From Hadesarchaea archaeon (GTDB lineage Archaea; Hadarchaeota; Hadarchaeia; Hadarchaeales; Hadarchaeaceae), in the NCBI GenBank assembly GCA_014361095.1, contig JACIWF010000069.1:1-5835 (forward strand): 5,835 nt of DNA, given 5' to 3'. The notes under the pieces are model-generated. The model had not been told where the DNA came from, did no database searches, and saw only the letters and a list, made by a program, of their open reading frames with translations. Positions 1 through 5,534 of this stretch are shown piece by piece (the first letter of the stretch is position 1; each line of letters opens with the position of its first letter). Made by a program: the position numbers and the translations under genes.

Positions 1-305
1 CTGCCAGCCCTTCGGAACTCCTCGACCTCAATTGAAAGTCCAGCAATAAACATCAGTATTATAATGCCCAGTTCTCCCAGGAGGGACATGAACTGGCCGG
101 CTGGAAGATCGGGATCCACGCAAAGTGGAAAACCAAAAATGCCTTGAGAAATTGCGCCGGCTACTGAAGGGCCAATCAATATACCTGCGATAAGTTCACC
201 GAAAACCTCCGGCTGGCCCAGCTTAGAAGAAAGCACGCCCCCGGCCTTGGCTGCGATTAGAAAAACCGCTAAATAAAGAAGTACTGATGAGGCCTCAAAT
301 TCCAT
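1..305 (-). CDS. Kef/CPA2-type cation:proton antiporter, N-terminal part (cut by window edge)
   Basis: Not included as a complete ORF because it leaves the window; 101 codons are visible from an ATG at 305. The protein opens with a short acidic stretch (MEFEAS), then hydrophobic segments at about residues 7-25, 35-50 and 73-90. The stretch LGQPEVFGELIAGILIGPS (about 29-47) and the following LGELGIIILMFIAGL (76-90) are the hallmark first transmembrane helices of monovalent cation:proton antiporters of the CPA2/Kef family (Na_H_Exchanger fold). Family members exchange Na+ or K+ for H+ across the cell membrane and are usually 380-450 residues, with any C-terminal regulatory domain lying outside this window. 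The start is supported by a GGTGAG ribosome binding site (310-315) that overlaps the stop codon of the upstream CBS gene, so translation is probably coupled. Ion specificity cannot be told from this fragment. Confidence 0.88.
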   Translation of the reverse strand, partial: MEFEASSVLLYLAVFLIAAKAGGVLSSKLGQPEVFGELIAGILIGPSVAGAISQGIFGFPLCVDPDLPAGQFMSLLGELGIIILMFIAGLSIEVEEFRRAG

Positions 306-309
306 CGAA

Positions 310-316
310 CTCACCT
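310..316 (-). promoter_or_regulatory. Ribosome binding site of the antiporter gene
   Basis: Read on the minus strand this is AGGTGAG, a good match to the archaeal GGAGGTGAT core, 4 nt before the ATG at 305. It overlaps the TAG stop (315-317) of the CBS gene. A ribosome terminating on the CBS gene would therefore sit on the antiporter initiation site, which suggests translational coupling (inference). Confidence 0.6.
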
Positions 317-785
317 ATCTGATGATTCGATAAAGCTCTATTATGTCCCTCAGTGACAAAAGACCGACTAATTTACCCCCCTCAACAACGGGCAGGCGTC
401 TTAGCTTGTGAGAGGCCATCAAACCCATGGCCTCACGGAGGGTCATTCCCGGCGTGGCCGTGATCGGGCGCCTTGTCATGATATCTGCAACTGTCTTAGC
501 CGTGTACTTCAACACCTCCCTTATCTTCGCGCTACCTATGGTTTTTGACGGGACCTGAGGATAGAGCACCTGAAAAAGATCGCTCTCCGTGACTATGCCC
601 ACGAGCCTAAAATCCTTATCGACAACAGGTAAACAATCCTCTACCTGCCCGAGTATTCTCTCCAGAAGGCCATCGATAGAAGTATCCTCATAAACCACTC
701 GCGGCCTTTTGTTCATAACTTCGCTGACCTTTATCTCCATCAGTCTCCGGGGACTGGTAGGTTCCTTAGGCCTTTCATTAACCAT
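315..785 (-). CDS. Tandem CBS-domain protein, likely regulator of the adjacent antiporter
   Basis: A soluble protein of 156 residues made almost only of two CBS domains. CBS1 covers roughly residues 20-76 (VSEVMNKRPRVV ... LPVVDKDFRLVGIVTESDL) and CBS2 roughly 100-155 (VADIMTRRPITATPGMTLREAM ... RRLPVVEGGKLVGLLSLRDII). Both repeats show the usual LPVVD/E-x-LVGI pattern and the T/S-x-x-D end motif that in this family contacts the ribose of bound adenosine nucleotides. CBS pairs (Bateman modules) generally sense AMP, ATP or SAM. Start: the ATG at 785 is preceded at 5 nt by GGAAGTG, one mismatch from GGAGGTG, and lies about 27 nt from the predicted transcription start. A GTG at 791 falls inside that site. 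An ATG at 740 (MEIKVSEVM) with GGAG before it is a real alternative that would still keep both domains. The gene is followed after 9 bp by the antiporter gene, so a role in controlling ion exchange is inferred, not shown. Confidence 0.88.
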   Translation of the reverse strand: MVNERPKEPTSPRRLMEIKVSEVMNKRPRVVYEDTSIDGLLERILGQVEDCLPVVDKDFRLVGIVTESDLFQVLYPQVPSKTIGSAKIREVLKYTAKTVADIMTRRPITATPGMTLREAMGLMASHKLRRLPVVEGGKLVGLLSLRDIIELYRIIR

Positions 786-833
786 TATCACACTTCCGAA
801 TTGTTACAAGTTAAATATTTGGCCAGCCACAAA

Positions 834-841
834 CTTATAAA
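834..841 (-). promoter_or_regulatory. TATA box of the CBS-antiporter transcription unit
   Basis: Minus-strand TTTATAAG is close to the archaeal TATA consensus, with purine-rich GGCAGG upstream where the BRE should be. With the usual 25-27 bp spacing, transcription would start near 812 and leave a leader of about 27 nt to the ATG at 785. It lies just past the NAD kinase stop codon, so the CBS-antiporter pair is probably a separate unit rather than a read-through tail. Confidence 0.55.
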
Positions 842-862
842 CCTGCCTTTATCTGGGAAAAT

Positions 863-1969
863 TTAAACCACCTTAACCATCTTTGACTGCCTGTATCCAG
901 TAATCACCTTGATATAGCCACGAAACTTATCATCAAGCTCAGCGTCCCCTGTATCGACCTTCAACGTGGGTGTGATCGCCAGTTTTTGGGGAGTTGAAAG
1001 CACCCAGAGATTTTCTTTGCCCACCATCCTCAACAACCTCGGAGAGAGCTGCAAATTCCCTCTACCTAAGATGAACCCTTGTCGCCCTATGGGACTAACG
1101 ATTATCGTCGCCGGCTTGGATCTGATGGCCTCCAAAATCATGGTTTCATTAACATCCTTAGCCAAAAGCCGGTAATCCTCAATCAAGTCAACTCCCAGCA
1201 GGGTTGAATCGTAAATCCCCAGCTCTTCTGCAATCGCCCTAGTGGTTGTTCCCGGGCCGAGTATGTAAATGCGCCCTCTCTCCATCATCTCAACAACCCA
1301 ACGAGCAATCGCCTTCTGATCGGCCAACTCATGGCCTGTGCTTCCTTCCTTCGTGGACTGGACCATAGTGGGTTCATAGGGGACTAAGGCATAACCCTTC
1401 AGCTTTGCAACCAACCGGCCCTTGCGAAACTCATCCTCATCAATGTCCATCACTTCCGCCTCGCGCAGTGGCAATCCATCGAGCAAAAACCGCGCCGCAA
1501 CCTCAGCCGCGGCTTCGGGTGTATTGGCAAAGACGGCTGAATGCATCTTAACCCCTGTTGGCACCCCCAATATAGGCACCTTGGAATCGACTGCTGAAAG
1601 GACATCCGCAGCGGTGCCGTCACCACCTGCAAAAACCAAGAGATCTACTTTTTCCGCCAACATTTCCCGAGCGGCTCGTTTGGTGTCCTCCGGCGTAGTA
1701 CTGCCGGATGTTATGCTCCCTATTACCGCCGGCTCCAATCCTGCCTCTCTGACCTCGTTCTCACCCATCTCCGCAGGGTAACTCAATATCGACACTTTAG
1801 TTGAGAAATTTTTAAACGCACACAAAAACCTGACTGCCCTGTCAGGAGCCACCGGCTCGGCCCCTAGCTCGCGAGCCCTAGCCAGAATCTCGGGACCATC
1901 TGTGCCTTTCAGGCCGACCCTTCCACCCATGCCCGCAATGGGATTAACCACAATACCCAGTTTTTTCAT
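863..1969 (-). CDS. ATP-NAD kinase family protein (archaeal COG3199 type)
   Basis: A 368-residue protein predicted to phosphorylate NAD to NADP using ATP or possibly polyphosphate in the cytoplasm. It starts MKKLGIVVNPIAGMGG, the first beta strand and glycine loop of the NAD kinase/diacylglycerol kinase-like fold, followed by RVGLKGTDG, typical of this archaeal subgroup. The catalytic GGDGT motif is at residues 115-119 (VFAGGDGTAADV), and GVPTGVKMHSAVF at about 135-147 forms the next conserved block. The C-terminal half carries ILGPGTTTRAIAEELG, IIVSPIGRQGFILGRGN and LWVLSTPQKL, also characteristic. Length is normal for the group, longer than canonical NadK (about 280). Start: an upstream in-frame GTG at 1987 exists, but the ATG at 1969 gives the family N-terminus and has GGATGGGAT (7 of 9 to GGAGGTGAT) 7 nt before it. 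It is transcribed divergently from pheS. The family assignment is firm; substrate and phosphate donor are inferred. Confidence 0.9.
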   Translation of the reverse strand: MKKLGIVVNPIAGMGGRVGLKGTDGPEILARARELGAEPVAPDRAVRFLCAFKNFSTKVSILSYPAEMGENEVREAGLEPAVIGSITSGSTTPEDTKRAAREMLAEKVDLLVFAGGDGTAADVLSAVDSKVPILGVPTGVKMHSAVFANTPEAAAEVAARFLLDGLPLREAEVMDIDEDEFRKGRLVAKLKGYALVPYEPTMVQSTKEGSTGHELADQKAIARWVVEMMERGRIYILGPGTTTRAIAEELGIYDSTLLGVDLIEDYRLLAKDVNETMILEAIRSKPATIIVSPIGRQGFILGRGNLQLSPRLLRMVGKENLWVLSTPQKLAITPTLKVDTGDAELDDKFRGYIKVITGYRQSKMVKVV

Positions 1970-1976
1970 GTTTCCG

Positions 1977-1985
1977 ATCCCATCC
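1977..1985 (-). promoter_or_regulatory. Probable ribosome binding site of the NAD kinase gene
   Basis: Minus-strand GGATGGGAT matches the archaeal GGAGGTGAT pattern at 7 of 9 positions and is 7 nt from the ATG at 1969. It favours this start over the in-frame GTG at 1987, which lies upstream of the site. Confidence 0.4.
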
Positions 1986-1992
1986 ACATCAA

Positions 1993-2018
1993 TTAAAGGG
2001 CTCCTTTTTAGCCTTTAA
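1993..2018. repeat. Inverted repeat TTAAAGG-N12-CCTTTAA in the divergent promoter region
   Basis: Two perfect 7-bp arms (1993-1999 and 2012-2018) separated by 12 bp, with arm centres 19 bp apart, about two helical turns. The right arm contains the NAD kinase TATA element. The left arm could be a TATA-like element reading toward pheS, or the pair could be an operator for a dimeric regulator. The bases are seen directly; the function is inferred. Confidence 0.4.
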
Positions 2019-2019
2019 A
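2012..2019 (-). promoter_or_regulatory. TATA box of the NAD kinase gene
   Basis: Minus-strand TTTAAAGG is a TATA-like element. At 25-27 bp downstream, transcription would begin near 1990, giving a leader of about 20 nt to the ATG at 1969. TTTAAA is palindromic, so the same element might also be read toward pheS, with a start near 2043. No experimental start is available. Confidence 0.45.
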
Positions 2020-2117
2020 CCAGAAGCTCCGGCAAACGGAACACTGCCGCCAGCGCGAACCACCCATCCGCAATCCTCATAACTCCAACTTCCCTTGTTT
2101 CTCTGAGGGAGCTGAAA
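2020..2117 (+). promoter_or_regulatory. pheS: pheS leader region with possible RBS-masking pairings
   Basis: About 100 bp between the TATA-like elements and pheS. It is GC-rich at first and pyrimidine-rich near the gene, with no open reading frame worth naming. The ribosome binding site GGGAG (2107-2111) is 6 nt before the ATG. TTCCCT (2090-2095) can pair with AGGGAG (2106-2111, one G-U), and AGCTCC (2025-2030) can pair with GGAGCT (2108-2113); either would cover the site. CGGCA (2030-2034) can also pair with TGCCG (2045-2049). These short pairings could be chance; the leader length depends on an unknown transcription start. Confidence 0.35.
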
Positions 2118-3653
2118 ATGAACCTAGAAAAAATCATTGAAAAAATGAGTTCCTACGAGAGAAAGCTGATGCTCGGATTAGCACAGGCGGGCGGTGAATC
2201 AACGGTTGAACAAGCAGTTGGGCTGACTGGTCTTGACCAAGCCACCATCATGCGTGCTGTTCTCAGTCTCTCTGAAATGGGCTTGATAAAAATTAACGAG
2301 AAAAAAATATCAAAAATCAAGCTCACTCCTGAAGGTCAGAACTACGCACGCTTTGGCCTTCCCGAGAGAAGAATGTTGCAAGCACTTTCAGAATCTGGCT
2401 ATGCAACTGTGGATGAAGCCGCCAACCGTGCCGGATTGGAAGTAGAACTGAAAAACATCGCGATAACTTGGCTCAAACGACGGGGTTGGATCAACTTCAT
2501 CAAAAAAAATGGAAAGACCTTGCTGAAAATTACTGAAAGTGGAGAAAAAGCCCTTGCCCAAAAATCCGCTGATGAAAAATTGCTCGAATTGCTCGCCGCT
2601 AAGGAAAACAACCTAGAGGAACTTTCTGAAGAAGATAGAGAACTGATCCGTTTACTGAAAGAAAGAAAACTGGTGGAAATCAAGGAAGAGATAAGGCGAG
2701 AGTTGAAACTATCTGATCTTGGCAGGCGGGCCATTGAAATGGGGATTAACCTGGTTGAAGAAGTAAGTGAGCTGACCCGTGAGATGCTATTGAGCGGCAG
2801 GTGGCGAGAAGTCAGGTTGAAAAAGTATGATGTGATCGCACCTGGAGTTCCTATCTATCCGGGAAAAGCACACCCGCTGCAGCAGATTATCGAGGAGCTA
2901 CGGGAGATCCTCCTGGAAATGGGGTTCACGGAAATAAAAAGCAGAATAGTGGAGTCAGAGTTCTGGAACTTCGACGCCCTTTTTCAAGCTCAAGACCATC
3001 CGGCTCGAGAAATTCACGACAGTTTTTCGCTATCAAAACCAAGGCAGGCCAATCTTCCACCCCCCGAACTACTCAACCGTGTGGCCAAAGCACATGAGCG
3101 TGGCGTGGCTGGTTCCACTGGCTGGGGATATAAGTTCAACAAGGATATTAGCCGCAGAACCGTGCTTTGCTCGCAGACAACCGCTGCTACCGTAAGATAT
3201 CTCTCGACCCATCCGGAACCACCGATAAAAGTCTTCTGCATAGACAGGGTCTACCGACACGAGAAGATCGACTACAAACACCTGGCAGAATTCTATCAGG
3301 CTGAGGGAATTGTCATGGATAAAGGCCTCACACTGCGTGACATGCTTGGCTATCTTAAGCAAATCATGGTCAAGCTAGGTTTGCCTAAAATAAGGTTTAG
3401 GCCCGGCTACTTCCCCTACACCGAACCATCTGTTGAAGCCGATGTTTATTTTCCCGAAAAAAAGGAGTGGTTGGAAGCACTGGGTGCCGGAATGTTCAGA
3501 CCAGAACTTCTTCGCCCCCTCGGAATCCGTTACCCCGTCCTAGCCTGGGGAATTGGTTTCTCGCGCCTGAGCATGGTCAGGCTTGGCATCGACGACATCC
3601 GCGACCTTTATAACAACGATATCAGCTGGCTTCAAACGAGGAGGATGATTTAG
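2118..3653 (+). CDS. pheS: Phenylalanyl-tRNA synthetase, alpha (catalytic) subunit
   Basis: Cytoplasmic catalytic subunit of the (alpha-beta)2 class II enzyme that charges tRNA-Phe with phenylalanine using ATP. At 511 residues it is the archaeal/eukaryotic form. Residues 1 to about 210 contain winged-helix-like segments (for example 10-80 and 82-147) and a charged, probably helical linker (150-200), the region that contacts tRNA in this class. The catalytic core follows. Motif 1 lies around 253-302 with FWNFDALFQ and DHPAREIHDSF. Motif 2 is FCIDRVYRHEKIDYKHLAEFYQ (373-394). The phenylalanine pocket motif is RPGYFPYTEPSVE (428-440). Motif 3 is GAGMFRPELLRPLG with YPVLAWGIGFSRL (456-483). Start: ATG with GGGAG 6 nt upstream. 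The TAG stop overlaps the GTG start of pheT by one base, so the two subunits are co-translated from one operon. No key residue appears missing. Confidence 0.98.
   Translation: MNLEKIIEKMSSYERKLMLGLAQAGGESTVEQAVGLTGLDQATIMRAVLSLSEMGLIKINEKKISKIKLTPEGQNYARFGLPERRMLQALSESGYATVDEAANRAGLEVELKNIAITWLKRRGWINFIKKNGKTLLKITESGEKALAQKSADEKLLELLAAKENNLEELSEEDRELIRLLKERKLVEIKEEIRRELKLSDLGRRAIEMGINLVEEVSELTREMLLSGRWREVRLKKYDVIAPGVPIYPGKAHPLQQIIEELREILLEMGFTEIKSRIVESEFWNFDALFQAQDHPAREIHDSFSLSKPRQANLPPPELLNRVAKAHERGVAGSTGWGYKFNKDISRRTVLCSQTTAATVRYLSTHPEPPIKVFCIDRVYRHEKIDYKHLAEFYQAEGIVMDKGLTLRDMLGYLKQIMVKLGLPKIRFRPGYFPYTEPSVEADVYFPEKKEWLEALGAGMFRPELLRPLGIRYPVLAWGIGFSRLSMVRLGIDDIRDLYNNDISWLQTRRMI
3640..3644 (+). 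promoter_or_regulatory. Ribosome binding site of pheT inside pheS
   Basis: GGAGG, within the longer purine run GAGGAGGATGA (3638-3648), lies 8 nt before the GTG at 3653. It is a strong match to the anti-Shine-Dalgarno and supports the non-ATG start of pheT. It sits within the last codons of pheS, as expected for coupled subunits. Confidence 0.7.
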
Positions 3654-5290
3654 TGCCATCGATCAGCGTCAGCTATCGTGATCTTTGCGGCCTGCTTGGC
3701 AAAACTATTGAGATCGACAAGCTTTGCGAACGCCTGGGGATGCTGGGGATGGAGGCCGAGGCAAACGGTGATGAAATCAAAATAGAAATCGCGCATAACC
3801 GCCCCGATCTTCTGAGCTGCGAGGGGGTCGCCAGGGCCCTCAGGGGATTTCTCCAGATTGAAACCGGCCTACCAAAATACAAGACCAAGATGTCAAAAGT
3901 CACCGTTGAAGTTGACCCCAGTGTTGAAACGGTTCGACCGTTCATCACCGCCGGCGTTGTTAGCAACGTTAAGATGGCCGACGACATCGTCGCCTCCATG
4001 ATGCAGGTTCAAGAAAAACTGCATGCCTCGCTGGGCAGAAAGCGGGACAAAGCATCCATCGGCATCTATGACCTAAAAACCATAGTCTCCCCGGTGAGGT
4101 ACACCACCACAACCCCTGATGGCATCCGGTTCCAGCCGCTTGACTTCGGGCGCGAACTCACCCCTGCCGAAATACTCAGCGAGCATCCCAAAGGCATCGA
4201 ATACAGGTCTTTGCTTCAGGGTCTGCCGAGATATCCTCTGCTGATCGATGCAAAAGGGACGGTACTATCCCTGCCACCAATAATCAACAGTGAAAACACC
4301 CGGGTGACAGACCAGACAGAGGTTCTCTTTATTGACGTTACCGGACATGACGAACGGGCCGTTAACCGAGCGCTCACAATAATTATGACCGGATTGGGGG
4401 AAAGAGGATTTACTCTAGAAAAAGTCGTGGTGAAATATCCAAAGAGACGAGTGATCACCCCAAACCTAAAACCACGTAAATTGAACCTCAACGTCGGAAA
4501 CGTCAACAAAACTGTAGGCATCAACATCAGTCCAAAACACATCGCTAGGCTGGCAAGGGCAATGCGTTACGGGGTGGAAAAAATCAACAGAAATTCGCTG
4601 AAACTACTGCTTCCACCTTATCGCTGCGACATCATGCACGAAATAGACGTCATTGAGGACATTGCCATTGCATATGGATATGACAACCTAGAACCAACCC
4701 TTCCAAAAGTTTTGACCATCGGGGAGCGGGCCCCAATCGAAAAAATCAGTGGAAAGGCAAGACGTGTTCTCACCGGGTTGAATTTTATGGAAGTTATGAC
4801 CTATACGCTGACCAACCCAAAGGTTAACTTTGATCTCATGAGGTTGAAAGGAGAGGCTGTAGAAATAGCCAACCCGATTTCTGAAGAGTACACCATACTC
4901 AGAAATTCCCTGATCCCCTCCCTGTTGCTGGTACTGAAGGAAAACCGCAGAAACCCGTTACCGCACAAGATCTTTGAAATCGGTGATGTGGTGCTGCTTG
5001 ACGAAAAATCGGAAACTGGAGCCAGAAACATGAGAAGAGCCGCTTCAGCAGTTGCTGGTGAAGGTTTTGGGTTCACTTATATTAAAGCAGTAGCAGAAGC
5101 GCTGCTTAGAGAACTCGGATTAAGATGGGAAGCGAAGGCCGCCTCACACCCAAGCTTCATCGAAGGCAGGGTCGTAGAATTTTTCAGCGGGGACAAAAAA
5201 ATTGGCATCGCTGGAGAATTGCACCCGGAGGTAATCCTCGGTTTTGAGCTGGAAAACCCGGTTTCAGTTTTTGAAGTTGACTTGGAGTAA
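3653..5290 (+). CDS. pheT: Phenylalanyl-tRNA synthetase, beta subunit
   Basis: Structural, editing and tRNA-binding partner of PheS. Its 545 residues are typical of archaeal PheT and much shorter than bacterial PheT (about 800), because the N-terminal tRNA-binding (EMAP-like) and C-terminal anticodon-binding (FDX-ACB) domains are absent. Visible parts: B1-like start with HNRPDLLS (48-55). Next is the B3/B4 editing domain, about 95-260, with LHASLGRKRDKASIGIYDL (123-141). The B5 domain, about 270-345, includes PPYRCDIMHEIDVIEDIAIAYGYDN (321-345), whose acidic residues bind Mg2+ in the family. Last comes a class II-like, catalytically inactive core with NPISEEYTILRNSLIPSLL (407-425), FEIGDVV (441-447) and GELHPEVI (521-528). 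It starts with GTG, overlapping the pheS stop as TAGTG, and has a strong ribosome binding site. It ends in VFEVDLE, the usual archaeal terminus. Confidence 0.98.
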   Translation: MPSISVSYRDLCGLLGKTIEIDKLCERLGMLGMEAEANGDEIKIEIAHNRPDLLSCEGVARALRGFLQIETGLPKYKTKMSKVTVEVDPSVETVRPFITAGVVSNVKMADDIVASMMQVQEKLHASLGRKRDKASIGIYDLKTIVSPVRYTTTTPDGIRFQPLDFGRELTPAEILSEHPKGIEYRSLLQGLPRYPLLIDAKGTVLSLPPIINSENTRVTDQTEVLFIDVTGHDERAVNRALTIIMTGLGERGFTLEKVVVKYPKRRVITPNLKPRKLNLNVGNVNKTVGINISPKHIARLARAMRYGVEKINRNSLKLLLPPYRCDIMHEIDVIEDIAIAYGYDNLEPTLPKVLTIGERAPIEKISGKARRVLTGLNFMEVMTYTLTNPKVNFDLMRLKGEAVEIANPISEEYTILRNSLIPSLLLVLKENRRNPLPHKIFEIGDVVLLDEKSETGARNMRRAASAVAGEGFGFTYIKAVAEALLRELGLRWEAKAASHPSFIEGRVVEFFSGDKKIGIAGELHPEVILGFELENPVSVFEVDLE

Positions 5291-5316
5291 TCCGGCCGCG
5301 CGTTTGGCATCTGGCC

Positions 5317-5325
5317 TTTTCCTTT
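5317..5325 (+). terminator. Possible oligo-T terminator of pheST
   Basis: TTTTCCTTT lies 27 bp after the pheT stop in the 58-bp convergent gap. Archaeal RNA polymerase commonly terminates at T-rich tracts without a hairpin. The tract is short and interrupted, so the call is tentative. No equal T-tract is seen for spt4 on the other strand within the gap. Confidence 0.35.
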
Positions 5326-5348
5326 AAACCCGGCCCGAGCCTTGCAAC

Positions 5349-5534
5349 TTACCTAACTTTCAGGGCGTATTTTCCCGGCTTGGTGATATTTAGCCTCTTA
5401 GCTATCTCCGAATCATCAACATCCAAGACTATCACATAACCGGCCCAGTCTTCAGACAGTGAGGCACCGCCACAGTTAGGACAGGTGCTGGACTCGGTGA
5501 TGTAATTGCAGTTGCGGCAGGCAAGCAGCTTCAA
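5349..5534 (-). CDS. spt4: Transcription elongation factor Spt4 (RpoE2)
   Basis: A complete 61-residue archaeal Spt4, formerly called RNA polymerase subunit E''. It binds Spt5 to form the DSIF-like factor that clamps on elongating RNA polymerase and increases processivity. A zinc ribbon is formed by C6-x2-C9 (ACRNCNY) and C18-x2-C21 (TCPNCGG). The second half has the conserved W-x-GYVIVLDVDDSEIAKRLNI and ends PGKYALKVR, all standard for the family, and the length is normal. The start is TTG at 5534, overlapping the rpoE1 stop by 4 bp (TTGA). It is supported by AAAGGAGG (5542-5549) 7 nt upstream, inside the last codons of rpoE1. Cotranscription with rpoE1 is the usual archaeal arrangement. The gene faces pheT tail to tail. 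Confidence 0.96.
   Translation of the reverse strand: MKLLACRNCNYITESSTCPNCGGASLSEDWAGYVIVLDVDDSEIAKRLNITKPGKYALKVR

Noticed and set aside
786..791. GTG at 791 as start of the CBS protein
   Set aside because: It lies at the edge of the probable ribosome binding site GGAAGTG (791-797) for the ATG at 785, and no better site precedes it.
1422..1781. 119-residue open frame on the plus strand
   Set aside because: Antisense to the conserved core of the NAD kinase gene, including GGDGT. The product is Ser/Ala/Thr-rich with no recognisable motif, as expected for a shadow frame.
1970..1987. GTG at 1987 as start of the NAD kinase
   Set aside because: It would add six residues not typical of the family, whose N-terminus is MKKLGIVVNPIAGMGG. 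A plausible ribosome binding site lies between it and the ATG at 1969. A leaderless GTG start cannot be fully excluded.
2097..2108. TTG-TTT-CTC-TGA just before pheS as a Phe-containing leader peptide for attenuation
   Set aside because: Only three codons with a single Phe, no ribosome binding site, and no terminator-like hairpin after it.
2399..2734. 111-residue minus-strand open frame rich in serine and phenylalanine
   Set aside because: Antisense to the charged helical part of pheS; Glu/Lys codons read backwards give Phe/Ser/Leu. No motif or ribosome binding site supports it.
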